64,000 nt of DNA from Ctena decussata (taxonomy: Eukaryota; Mollusca; Bivalvia; Lucinida; Lucinidae). The translations under genes were made by a program, and so were the position numbers. Below are positions 55,046-64,000 of this stretch, piece after piece (positions within the stretch are counted from its first letter, which is position 1; every line of letters starts with the position of its first letter). The notes under the pieces are model-generated. The model was not told the DNA's origin. It was given only the letters and a program-made list of their open reading frames with translations, and did no database searches. The DNA lies in NCBI GenBank assembly GCA_963989385.1, contig OZ022501.1:22220102-22284101 (forward strand), written 5' to 3'.

Positions 55046-55716
55046 GAGGGCTTATTATAAGCTCGACAGACACTCATGTCTTAAGCCGGGAGACAGAGTT
55101 CTGGTTAGGAATGTAGGATTGACCGGTAAGCTCAAAATCGCAGACTGGTGGGTGTCACCCTTATGTTGTAAAATCCCAACCAAACCCTGACATCCCTGCA
55201 TATGAGTCAATCCCAGAGAATCCTCGCGCTAGTAACACAAGACTGCTTTACAGGATTCTCCTGCTGCCTTTCTCCAGCATATCTCCGGTCTATAAGATAA
55301 AATTGTCCGCTAGCTCACCTGATGACCCGCCCAACGTACCTGAGAGTCAGCCAGTAAGATTTGGCGATATACCTCCTCCTGTAGATGTAACGGACCCGTC
55401 TTCCTAAGATTCAGATGGTGGTTCTGACGCTAGCGTTCCCAGCTGAAGCCAAGCCGTGGATGACATTGGTATAGTTACATTTGCAGGCAATAACTCTATG
55501 ATGGCAAATTAGTCATTCTTATGTGTAGGCAGCCAATTTACCCGTCTTAAACCTAGGTATGTCACCACCATCTCCGCATCAAAGTCACCATCTAATGATA
55601 GAGTGAGTCAAAGGCAACGGGTCGGAAGAAAGTCGCAATGGATGAAATCCCCTCAGTGGGTATTTGCTCAGCCCTACACTTTAACGGTTGACAGGAAAGA
55701 TGTTGCATACTTGTAG
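55046..55716 (+). pseudogene. Gypsy integrase C-terminal region and pol tail
   Basis: CLKPGDRVLVRNVGLTGKLK then IADWW is the SH3-like C-terminal integrase region of Ty3/Gypsy elements. After a stop at ~55189 the frame 55201-55407 is open for 68 codons: YESIPENPRASNTRLLYRIL then LLPF, the usual '-E-----TR-LHRNLLLP' motif, followed by a Pro/Ser/Asp-rich tail. The end of pol, RVSQRQRVGRKSQWMKSPQW then a TAG at 55714-55716, matches the basic 'R-S-R--R-PP-WMK' tail of such polyproteins. The piece before the R1 insertion ends one motif upstream, so little pol was lost. Confidence 0.88.
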
Positions 55717-56219
55717 AACAGGTTGACAATTAAGACAGAAAACAGTGAACAGTATGCTAAACATTTAAGTAGATTGTAAATAGAGTTTTAATGCAGCAGG
55801 GCAAGAGAATGTTGTATATGATGTCAATCCTGTCAGTTGTAAAGTACGCTTTGGCGAGACAATCGAAATGTTTTGATTTTTTATAAACAATTTTAAGTTC
55901 ACTTTGTTCTTAGGCAAATGGTGTCTTTGGAAAATCATATGCATATTTATACTTACCTCAGAATACTTACCTTGAAGCGGAAGATGGTCTGCACATTAAT
56001 ACTTACCTTGTAGCGGGGTTTGCGCGACAGAGTCGTCTGATTTACACATACGGTACAGTATCAATTGTTTTAAGGAATTGTAACCCATGGGATTTGCCTT
56101 AAATGTACACGTTTGTCTGCATAAAATATGTCAGTGGCTGATCTTATCACAGTCTTGGACTTTTGCTGTGTATACCAGCCAGAAGTTTGTCACAAGTATA
56201 TAAGACCAATCATAGGCAT
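55717..56219. other. Expected position of the 3' LTR; not confirmed
   Basis: Follows directly on the pol end. A partial direct echo (ATACTTACCT..GAAGCGG and ATACTTACCTTGTAGCGG) lies at 55960-56016. No partner was found upstream of gag to prove an LTR. Confidence 0.35.
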
Positions 56220-56685
56220 CAAGTTTTTAGTCTATATAGTCCGTAGGGTTATTCTCTGCTCTTGAAGGAACTTTTTAAGATGTTAATTTTACCTCACTGC
56301 AGCTGGTGTTGTGCCGTGTGGAGGCCGTAAAACGTCTCCCCGTACATCATCAATAGTGCAGATTATATTTCATTTACATCCTTTGAGATCAGAGGATAGA
56401 TTCTGAGAAATCTAAAATTTGAGATCGATTTAGACTATTATTCTAGATCATCGTCTGTTATATTATTTGGATCCTTTTGAAACTAATCAGTCTTTGAATC
56501 GACTGCCAAATTAAAGTTAAGAAATTACAGTATGCCTTTTTTTCTGGATTCGTACCAGATATTGTCCGGGTCACTGACGAGGCTTTATTAGCCGAAACTA
56601 CGTAGTCTGGCCCATGTTCCTATTTCTGTATGTATTCTCTGCTCATGAAGGAACTTTTTAAGATTTTGATTTTAGATAATTTATT
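56220..56685 (+). repeat. Dispersed repeat R4, second locus
   Basis: TTCTCTGCTCTTGAAGGAAC at 56252, then GTTGTGCCGTGTGGAGGCCG, ACATCATCAATAGTGCAG, TTTGAGATCAGAGGATAGAT, CACTGACGAGGCTTTATTAG and TGGCCCATGTTCC, and again TTCTCTGCTCATGAAGGAAC at 56635. Same order and ~383-bp spacing as 7226-7750, with the outer copies truncated. Confidence 0.8.
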
Positions 56686-56775
56686 TTCTGCTTCAAATAT
56701 TTATTTGTGCGCGGTCCTTATCATCATTTTGTTGCTGCTGCACTGCAGATTTTTGCTTTGCCATCTGCATCGTCC

Positions 56776-56872
56776 ATATCATCATTATGATTGTAACCAT
56801 CATCACCATCATCATTACCATCATGACCGTCTACATCATCAACGACGTCTACATCATCATCATTTCGTTATT
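56776..56872. repeat. ATC/CAT-rich low-complexity tract
   Basis: Irregular CATCAT and CACCATCATC triplets; one frame encodes a His-rich peptide (56630-56881) that is not credible as a gene. Confidence 0.85.
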
Positions 56873-56879
56873 TTGTTAT

Positions 56880-57240
56880 GACTCAATTGTTTTGTAACTT
56901 ACCTATGACTGAAGATGTGACGAGATCAACTTACAGATGTAAATGTCGGGACGCCATTTCAGAAAGAGGGGAGGATTAGGGAGAGGGAAATATGGCTTAG
57001 GGCGTAATAAAGCTTAATCCATTTTTTATATGTTGGTCTTACATATTCAGTACCCATTCCACTTTCCATATTTCCCATATTCTATCCTGGCGCAGGTTCC
57101 TTTATACTCTGTAATGACGTAGTAAGCCATATACTTACAGCGGGATGTCCAGTATGGATTATTGTTAGTATGTATCCTTGTGGATGAATCGGGATGTCCA
57201 GTGTGGTTTACTGTTAGTATCTTGTTCTGGATTCATCTCA
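56880..57240. repeat. Short direct duplication in unassigned DNA
   Basis: CGGGATGTCCAGT-TGG then ACTGTTAGTAT-type wording occurs at 57141 and again at 57190, about 50 bp apart. The rest of the stretch is unassigned. Confidence 0.6.
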
Positions 57241-57255
57241 CCTGTGTAATATTTC

Positions 57256-57336
57256 TATGCACTTTACCATTGATAATTGACACATACACATCAATCATTT
57301 CCTTTTTGTCAACATCTTTATTAATATATTTACAGG
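57256..57336 (+). repeat. Dispersed repeat R6, copy 1
   Basis: TATGCACTTTACCATTGATA then ATTGACACATACACATCAATC, TTTTTGTCAACATCTTTA and ATATTTACAGG match 59483-59563 with few changes and the same orientation. Confidence 0.85.
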
Positions 57337-57740
57337 TGAGTAAATCACCCTTTGCTTTAATATTTGTATATCTACAGGTTCATGTCATTATTCTTCAGAA
57401 AGACTTTGTTTCTGAGTGCATATATAGTAATTTTTATGTTGTAAGTTCTGGTGACAAGGCAAGTAACTCTTGTTGTCGAATGTAAGGACGAGTTACACTT
57501 TACTATTGCAATCTGCCCACTGAAAAGGTCGATTTTCGAAGGTAGGCAGATAACCACAAAAACATACAGAAATGTTAGCTATATGTTTCTAGTTTATTCT
57601 GTACGATTTCATTTTCCCTTATTTTAAAGCCTTTTAGGTTAATTTTGCAGTTGAATACATGTACTGCCTGCAACATTTAACATTGAGCCTATGGGAATTT
57701 GAACTACCAACGTCAACTATGCATCCAAATTTCACTTCAT
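57337..57740. other. Unassigned stretch
   Basis: The frame 57162-57485 (107 codons) overlaps the R6 repeat and is hydrophobic without a recognised domain. Otherwise nothing. Confidence 0.4.
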
Positions 57741-57835
57741 CCTACCCTCGTAACCACTACAATTTTTATATATAATTATTCCTCATATACATATTCATCA
57801 TAATCGGGTTTTATTACAGTGGTTACGAGGGTAGG
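57741..57835. repeat. 18-bp perfect inverted repeat, ~59-bp loop
   Basis: CCTACCCTCGTAACCACT (57741-57758) and its exact inverse (57818-57835) flank an AT-rich loop. Likely TIRs of a very small MITE. Confidence 0.92.
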
Positions 57836-58500
57836 AGTAAACGTAAAATAAACTTTTTGGGTAAATTTTCATGTATCCAACACTAGGACTAAAGGCTTTA
57901 TATCAAAATAGCAACAGTATATTTTGTAACTGATAGAAAATAGAGGCATTATTCGACACAACACATCTTTCTCAAAGTGTTCATCTATGTAGCATGTGTT
58001 CGTAATGCCCCTACCAAGGATTCCGTGTGTGTGTGTGTGTGTATGTGTGTGTGGGGAGGGGGGGGGGAGCGCAGCGCTGGGCATGCGTATCGGTTAGGCG
58101 TAATATGCGTATGTAAGCCGTTAGACTGAATGCCCTCCATCATCATGCCTTGATATAACCTCTGATGTTATAATGTTGCGACGTGGTCAGATGATGTATT
58201 CCTCTGCCTGAAGCTGATGCATTGTAAAATTCTGTGACCTTGAACTTTGGTCCACTAACTTTACATGAAAAGTTACTTGGATGAGCTTTTTCCTTACCTC
58301 TTTTGATATTTTTGCATTGGGGTAAGAGTGCTGATATTTGATCAGATCATATCCATTAAAAGTAGGAACTGCAAAGCATCCACGCACACTGAGTCTTTAA
58401 ACTTTATGCATGGACCAGGATTTTCACTTATTTCTCAACACGGATTTTGGAGTTGCAACAAAATAACAAATAGTTGGCCAGTCAAACGATGAAAAAAATC
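57836..58500. other. Unassigned stretch with (GT)n and G run
   Basis: (GT)n occupies 58025-58053 and a G-rich run 58053-58069. Otherwise no gene or repeat recognised. Confidence 0.5.
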
Positions 58501-58820
58501 CTCATACTGTTAGGTTACTGTGACATATATTTAAAAGTTCACTGTTCTTTTCTTATATATTCAACATTATATGCATCAAACTAAAGACAATAGTTCAGTC
58601 AGAAATAGTCATACTATTCGTAGGTCATTGTGAATTGTATTTCAGGATCCATTGAACAAATGTTTTATTTCGAACTAATATTTAATTGAATCATCCTCGG
58701 ACTTGGAACAGTAAATCAATTCAGCGCTGCGTCTCATTTGGTACTACATGTAGGTCCCTGTGACCTTAATTTCTTGGTTCACTGATTTTGTCTAATATTT
58801 TAAACGTCTGTACCTGTGTA
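58501..58820 (+). repeat. Decayed relatives of the 4.2-5.7 kb tandem unit
   Basis: TTAGGTTACTGTGACATATA (58510), TAGGTCATTGTGAATTGTAT (58621) and TAGGTCCCTGTGACCTTAAT (58752), each followed by 'ttc--ggttcactga', give three units at ~110-130 bp spacing, in the same orientation as the 4.2-kb array. Confidence 0.6.
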
Positions 58821-59482
58821 GCATCCATAAATACGAAATATTTCATACGTGTTTATTAATATTTGATATGATGAAGCTTTCATTATATGTATAAATAGTG
58901 AATAATGCTTAAGAAAAGATGAAGGTTGATGACCGTTTCACGCACTTGCCAGAGCACAAGCGTGCAAAGCGTTTCGCCAAAAATACATTTGCTTAACAAT
59001 ATCGGTCGGTTATAATCGACCTCCTGTTCATTTGTATCATTATTTTCACAAAAACAAACGCTTTACATGCTTATAATTGTGTTAATAAACACTTGTAAAA
59101 TCAACTGTTCTGAGGTTTCGTAAAAATTCAAATAAAATTTCTCCTTACTAGATGTTTTCAGCGGAAATATCTCTTTTAGACTGTGGATAACAACCAAAAG
59201 TATTATATCTGTCAATTTGGAGGGCTGATATGTCAGCAGAATTGCTGATTATATCGAAAAATCGCAGGTAGTTAGTGTACCCCGCTCAGCACCCCATATG
59301 CAATAAACCGGAAGTCACGTGATTATTTATGAAACCGCAAATTTAAAAATGTGCTTATATAAACTGCCAAATGTCAAGCTTTTATCAACATAAATTCTAC
59401 CAAGATCGGTCGTGGGCACAAAAACGGCCAAAGTGAAACCCGTCCTTTAATCAAATCATTAAGGTTTCCTACCCATCTGTTT
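58821..59482. other. Unassigned stretch
   Basis: No recognisable feature. Confidence 0.4.
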
Positions 59483-59563
59483 ATGCATTTTGCCATTGGT
59501 CTTTGACACATACACATCAATCATTTACATTTTCGTCAACATCCTCTTTAATACATTTACAGG
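59483..59563 (+). repeat. Dispersed repeat R6, copy 2
   Basis: TTATGCATTTTGCCATTGGT, TTGACACATACACATCAATC, CGTCAACATCCTCTTTAATA and CATTTACAGG; partner of 57256-57336. Confidence 0.85.
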
Positions 59564-59639
59564 CTTTGCTTTCCATTTCGAACCTTAAGAAATCTTAGGC
59601 GGTAGTGGGCCATCATTACAACAAGAAACCCCTAGTATC

Positions 59640-59725
59640 CAGCCTGCAACAGTAGGATGTGAAATTTGATTGTATTAATGCCTGATCATTGCCTATCTTT
59701 TCACTACTTTTCAAACAGCCACTCA
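59640..59725 (-). mobile_element. Repeat R1, 5' end fragment (minus)
   Basis: GATTGTATTAATGCCTGATC then ATTGCCTATCTTTTCACTAC is the reverse of the R1 5' end near 38690-38725 and matches 9117-9155 directly. Confidence 0.65.
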
Positions 59726-60603
59726 GCTTTCGGTGTTTAATATTTGATGCGAAAGCAAATAGTGCAAACCCAGATCAGACTTCCCTTAAAGGACACTCTG
59801 ATGAGGGTCTACACTGTGTGCGTCGGTCGCTTACGCTGCCGCCTGGCCGGAGCAAACGTTGAACAACAAACACTCGTGATTGACTCTTTTAGTAAGCGAT
59901 CTGCATGCTGCACTAAAATGAATCTTTTGTTGTTGTTGTGTTTTTTAATATTACATCGGAATTCTGGTACCCTTTCGTTTCTGAAAAATATTACAACGGA
60001 AATTTCTTCTTTGTAAACAGCCATTCTTCTTTGTAAACGGCTTAAACAAATCTACATGGCCTTTGATGCCATCGAGAATATATATTAATTTCGTGTCGTT
60101 ATAACCGGCTTCATATACAAGTTGAAACACGTCGATCAGTTCCAACAACGAAACATATATTTTACATTATAAATATTCTATTTCAGCTTCTAAATTTAGA
60201 CCGTATCTCCTATCTTGGTTTCATCATTTTCATAGACAAAATGAGATACACCATTAGGCAATTGCTTATGCTAATTGTTTCAGAAATGCTTTGAATATTA
60301 CTACTTCCAGTGCATATGTTAGTCAGTCTGAAAGTATATATGTACTTTAAGTAAGCTGCATGGAATAAACGCGCCTTTATGATAATAAACTTATCTGATA
60401 TACTCTGACAAACACGCCGTTTGTTTTGTAAACAAATGTTCAAACTTTGAATTAAAACAGATCTGGTTTGTCCCATCCAGGGTTGTCTTACAAACTGTTG
60501 GCTAAAAGGACATGTTGGATTAATAGGAATGTGTGCTGTATAAGCATTTCTGTCTGAATGTTCATTGTAAAGTCAGTACAGTTGTCTGTCTTAGCCCATT
60601 TAT
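59726..60603. other. Unassigned stretch
   Basis: A weak trace of the M4 MITE core ('gatcagac ... ctgatgagggtctacactgt') is visible at 59755-59820. Nothing else recognised. Confidence 0.4.
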
Positions 60604-60936
60604 CACAGGGTATAATCGATTCCGCCAATTTTCGCTTCCTGCAGAGACTGTCCGTCATATTTGGCTTCCGCCGAGACTGTCCGCGAACTCTTGCTTCCTG
60701 CAGAGACTACTGTCCTCGTAAAATGGCTTCCTGCCGAGACTGTCCGTGTGACTCTGCTTCCTGCCGAGAGCCTCGACAGGAAGCAGAATCACGCAGACAG
60801 TCTCTGCAGGAAACCATTTGTCATGTACAGAAGTCTCGGCAGGAAGCAAGAGTTCGCGGACAGTCTCGGCGGAAGCCAAATATCATGTACAGTCTCTGCA
60901 GGAAGCGAAAGTTAGCGGAATCGATTATACCCCGTG
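60604..60936. mobile_element. 333-bp modular palindrome
   Basis: The outer ends CACAGGGTATAATCGATTCC and GGAATCGATTATACCCCGTG are inverted, with the centre at about 60770. Each arm consists of ~28-33 bp modules of type GCTTCCTGCCGAGACTGTCC. On the left they lie at 60634, 60663, 60693, 60727 and 60756; on the right they are inverted (GGACAGTCTCGGCGGAAGC and so on). Frames of 74-136 codons here repeat CRDC/SAETV words and are not genes. Confidence 0.93.
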
Positions 60937-61138
60937 TTTATGCGCAGTGGACTATGTTATTCTTATAAAATGGATGAAAAATGGCGGGTGTATTATAATA
61001 GGCAGGTGATGCTTACTATTCTCGAGCAGCTGATCACACTTCCTTTTTAGGGGTCCCAGTCTGTGTAATACCTAAATACATGTATTTTGGATTGTAAGAT
61101 ATTTATAGGAACAATATGAGTTTGACCGCTCTGCTTGT
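60937..61138. other. Unassigned spacer
   Basis: No recognisable feature. Confidence 0.4.
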
Positions 61139-61323
61139 AAATTAAGGGGTATCTAGTTTATTTTATCATTTTTATTTATTTTCGGAGAAGTATCCATTTG
61201 TCTTATACAAAACCATGTAGTAAAGAGCCCGACCAAACTCCGCGTATTGCGGCATCTGATGTTGGTTTACACTATTTGCCTATGTTCCATTTATGGGACG
61301 CTAGGCATTAACGGGTAAATGCG
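61139..61323. mobile_element. MITE M4, copy 1 (left end missing)
   Basis: TAAATTAAGGGGTATCTAGT then TTATTTT, GAAGTATCCATTTGTCTTAT, CCCGACCAAACTCCGCGTAT and the right end GACGCTAGGCATTAACGGGT match M4 copy 2 at 62558-62809. The left terminus is not found. Confidence 0.8.
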
Positions 61324-61355
61324 AATGGGTACACTTTCAGGCAAAGTAAATCCAG

Positions 61356-61503
61356 GTTCGAGATTATAAAACTTTAGAATAATCATAATCTCAAAATCAA
61401 AATAAAGCACACTGATTGACTGCTTCCGAACATGTGCTTGGAAGCAGCCAATCCGTGTGCTTTATTCTGAGTTTGAGAATGTACCCAAGTTTTATAACCT
61501 CTG
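61356..61503. mobile_element. Palindromic MITE M2, copy 2
   Basis: TTCGAGATTATAAAACTTTA at the left, AAGTTTTATAACCTCTGGG at the right. The core AAAGCACACTGATTGACTGC and GGAAGCAGCCAATCCGTGTG matches M2 copy 1 at 22945. Confidence 0.88.
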
Positions 61504-62557
61504 GGCTAGTTTCTTTCTTGATGTCTGCCTTGCCATTAAGAGTCAATTCATAATGGAAAGAATTTGCGCTCTCAGGAACGAATTCATTTCTTTAAGAGTT
61601 GACAACATTTGAAAAGAGCCTGTTCGTCCAAGTCAGCAAAAAGGAAGTCATAATTGTTGTCATCCTATAGAGATATGGAAATGGTGGAAAGATATAGAGG
61701 TGTACCCTGTACGCCTTCAGAAAATTTGAGTAGTCAGCTTTCGGAAAACATCCACAATTGATGAAAAGAAAGAACGTCTTGACAGAACTCTTAATATCAG
61801 ACATGTGATAGCCTTTTATAAAGTTCTGTAGAATCCCGATTTACTGAGGCAGAGCTGCATGAGCAAACTTCTACCACGAAAACAATTATCGCAGTGTTTA
61901 ATATGATTCAACCGATAGATGTGTAATAACATCCGGCCTATCAAGATTTGCTTAGTTGTTAGAAAGAAAAGTCTACAGTAGGGCTTGAAAGAAGAGAAAT
62001 ATCTTAATGTCCTAAAACATCCTTACGGTATACAAAAACAGCAGTGTGAAATAGTTTATGTCACATTAAATTTGCGAGAAGGAGCAGAAACAAAAACAAG
62101 AAACGTTTCTGTATGTTTTTCGATTGTAATAATCCTATTTTATTGAAATGCAATATGCTTGTATTTCAACAAAATGTACTTCTGTCACAGGGAAAACAAA
62201 AATGGAAAATCGTTCCTTGTTTGTTGAAAGATGCATAAACAAACGAATGGAATGGAAGTCTAGTGGTAAAAACGTCTAACTATAAATCATAAAAAAGTGC
62301 TTCAGCCTACACGTTTTTGATAAAAATTGGGCTGATGTGCATATATTTAGACATATAACTTGCAAAACGTAGGGTGTAGCATAATGTTGACAAATACCGA
62401 CAAATCGCTAAAAAAACCAACAATTTTTCCGACACAGTTTCTGTCTCAAGCGTTTAAATATAACCACAGGCTGGACAATGAATGGGGCCCGAGCCGGTAT
62501 ATTGTGTTTTACCATTTTATTTAAATGTATGATAGCGAAAATGTCATTTTTTGCAAA
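61504..62557. other. Unassigned stretch with a small hairpin
   Basis: TTAAGAGTCAATTC / GAATTCATTTCTTTAAGAG at 61535-61604 is an imperfect hairpin with wording like the duplication at 1294. The remainder is unassigned. Confidence 0.45.
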
Positions 62558-62809
62558 CTTAACCCATTAATGCCTAGTGGACTCTTCTATCTGTATATAT
62601 TGGATGACTCCATTTGTCATTTAAGGGGTGTCAAGTTTATTTCATTTTTTATTTGTTTTAATTTGAGGAAAAATGCCCATTTGTCGTATGCAAAAAGTGT
62701 AGACCCTGATCAGACGCCGCAAACAGACGCCGCGTTTGCGGCGTCTGATCGTGGTCTGCACTGTATGCCTTTATCCCATTTTTGTGGCGCTGGGCATTAA
62801 TGAGTTAAT
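62558..62809. mobile_element. MITE M4, copy 2 (complete)
   Basis: The ends TTAACCCATTAATGCCTAG and GGGCATTAATGAGTTAA are inverted. Inside, GATCAGACGCCGCAAACAG and ACGCCGCGTTTGCGGCGTCT make a strong nested GC-rich hairpin at about 62705-62752. About 252 bp. The 91-codon frame at 62525-62800 spans the MITE and is not a gene. Confidence 0.88.
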
Positions 62810-62812
62810 TGA

Positions 62813-62962
62813 CCTGATTTTTATCTCACACTTTCATATTTGAAACTCAATGATGTTTGATTTGTTTAAAGATGTCCAATCACCGTCATCTACAATGACG
62901 AAACTGAGGTGAGATGTGACATGATAAAATAGTCAATGCTGATAGAGCAATGGGGCCTTTAA
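62813..62962 (-). mobile_element. Repeat R5, copy 2
   Basis: Reverse complement of the first ~170 bp of R5 at 54303. Shared blocks: ATGCTGATAGAGCAATGGGG then CCTTTA, TACAATGACGAAAC, AAACTCAATGATGTTTGATT. Directly abuts MITE M4. Confidence 0.75.
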
Positions 62963-63903
62963 GCCCATCATAGGATGTTTAAGACATCGCCAGTCAGTAC
63001 CATAAATGGCATATCACTGACTTTTTGGTCATGTAAAACTCTAAATATTTTCTTGACCACACGTTGCTCTCAATTGTGAAATAGATCGTATATTGCCCCC
63101 ACGGTCCAGCTGCTTAAAAATAATGACGTCTATAAAATCCCTATAGGTTTTCAGCAGCTATAAGTGTACGACAATTTTAATCTATTTTGTAAAAGTGTCC
63201 GGAAAAATAAAGAAATCATTTTTACTACCATGAATAGGTATATCTAAAACTAAGATTGAAATAATCGATCGGAAAAGTAGGGACGGTCCCAAAAGTCCCC
63301 AACTGTCCACAATTTCTAAGTCTCCGACAGGATGAGAATCTACGAACATATTAGTCTTCGTTTAAGGGGGAACAACCTCTAAATATGTCCACAAAAAGTT
63401 GAAGTAGATAGATTTTGTATAAATATAAATTGACGATAAAAATAAAAGACACTGGCTTAACCAATTGTCGAAAAATGTATTTAGTTGTTGACTGCAGAGT
63501 AGATTTAGAATATTTTGAAGGGTCTATCAAAATCTTAGCGGAATGAAATGATACTCTATGAAAGTCAACTATGATCACAACAACATTAAATATGACCATG
63601 AAAACTTGAAATATACAATATAATGAAGACACTTTCAGAAAAAGTGCCAGGAAATTCATGCGGAAAGTACAGATAATATTAAGGAGAATATTTGGAAGAA
63701 TCTGACAACTTCTTAAAGACTCCATAGTCATATCAGTGGTACAATCATTATGAAAAGCAGTTCAACCTTCCCTTTTGATGATAAAATGTGAGTTGAAGCG
63801 CAAGTAACAATAGGCACATTCTTTTACCGTGTCTGAATGACCGTTTGCGTTGTCTTATTTGGCGTTTTATAGTTCAATTCATCCATTCTGTTTCTTTCTT
63901 TAG
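62963..63903. other. Unassigned stretch; possible intron end
   Basis: No recognised repeat. A 126-codon minus frame at 63351-63731 is hydrophobic (rich in Ile, Phe, Leu) with no domain I recognise. The last ~25 bases (ATTCTGTTTCTTTCTTTAG) form a good polypyrimidine tract and AG acceptor. Confidence 0.4.
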
Positions 63904-64000
63904 GTGGTATAAACGCAGTTTTATTAGGCACAGTCTCTATAGCAGCTGATATTATATGTTCGGTAATTAAGTCAGGAATTGTGATAACATTATCAACGGA
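63904..64000 (+). CDS. Candidate partial exon running off the window
   Basis: After the polypyrimidine tract and AG at 63902-63903, one frame is open without a stop to the window edge. It starts with a split codon and reads GINAVLLGTVSIAADIICSV then IKSGIVITLST, about 31 residues. The peptide is hydrophobic and evenly composed, unlike the repeat-derived frames elsewhere, and could be a membrane or amphipathic segment. I do not recognise the family. Both flanking repeat density and composition drop here. This rests on one splice-site-like signal and a short frame, so a chance frame remains possible. Confidence 0.3.

Larger units (their letters stand above)
49400..55716 (+). mobile_element. Decayed Ty3/Gypsy LTR-retrotransposon
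   Basis: Read along the plus strand, recognisable pol pieces occur in Ty3/Gypsy order: spacer after protease, RT, RNase H, integrase zinc finger, integrase core, integrase C-terminal part and pol tail. They are broken by stops, frameshifts and two R1-type insertions. Upstream is a charged coiled-coil region that may be gag. RT before RNase H before integrase distinguishes it from Ty1/Copia. No LTR pair was found by eye: the left side abuts the pearl-like element, and nothing matching it was found in 55.7-56.2 kb. The element is inactive. Confidence 0.9.

Noticed and set aside
57162..57485. Possible membrane-protein frame, 107 codons
   Set aside because: Overlaps dispersed repeat R6 and lacks recognisable features; T-rich DNA gives hydrophobic frames by chance.
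60558..60968. 136-codon and neighbouring frames with CRDC / SAETV repeats
   Set aside because: Generated by the modular palindrome; similar frames exist on both strands.
62525..62800. 91-codon frame containing DPDQTPQTDAAFAASDRG
   Set aside because: Coincides with MITE M4, whose palindromic GC-rich core gives this peptide.
63351..63731. 126-codon minus frame
   Set aside because: Ile/Phe/Leu-rich low-complexity translation of AT-rich DNA; no domain recognised.

Overview
This is AT-rich metazoan genomic DNA with no complete protein-coding gene. No open frame exceeds 209 codons, and none reads as an intact protein family. What fills the window is mobile and repetitive DNA. It holds ten copies of one ~236-bp palindromic MITE, tRNA-headed SINEs, foldback elements, and several arrays of 145-460 bp units closed by an ACGG-type microsatellite and a GC-rich hairpin. 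That last architecture matches the pearl / Helentron-associated (HINE) elements described from oysters and clams. A marine bivalve mollusc is therefore the best guess; the species cannot be told.

Layout. 1-10 kb: a MITE, a diverged ~125-bp tandem array (4.2-5.7 kb), a second MITE, a dimeric repeat (7.2-7.75 kb) and a minus-strand copy of dispersed family R1 (8.45-9.2 kb). 10-20 kb: a hairpin, a 1.05-kb TIR element, a SINE split by a 262-bp insertion, a pearl-like array inside a 29-bp inverted repeat, a truncated SINE with an 11-bp TSD, and a 391-bp MITE with a 9-bp TSD. 20-31 kb: a ~2-kb pearl-like array, SINEs, a SINE/pearl chimera and a 1.45-kb palindrome. 31.3-35.0 kb: a ~3.7-kb foldback structure whose core is GGGTA/TACCC pentamers. 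35-47 kb: MITE copies (one carrying a nested SINE), nested R1 and pearl-like elements, and small hairpins. 47.3-49.3 kb: a four-unit pearl-like array. 49.4-55.7 kb: a decayed Ty3/Gypsy retrotransposon on the plus strand, split by R1-type DNA at two places. 56-64 kb: dispersed repeats, a modular palindrome, paired MITEs and, at the right edge, one plausible 3' splice site opening into a frame that runs off the window.

How the pieces relate. Nesting gives a relative order. In the retrotransposon, pol was split by R1-type DNA, and one of those copies was then split by another repeat. A SINE landed in an existing MITE with a 13-bp TSD, and a different element landed in a SINE with a 14-bp TSD. 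I see no operon-like arrangement, rRNA, intact tRNA or CRISPR. Family and clade names come from motif recognition by eye; no database search was run.
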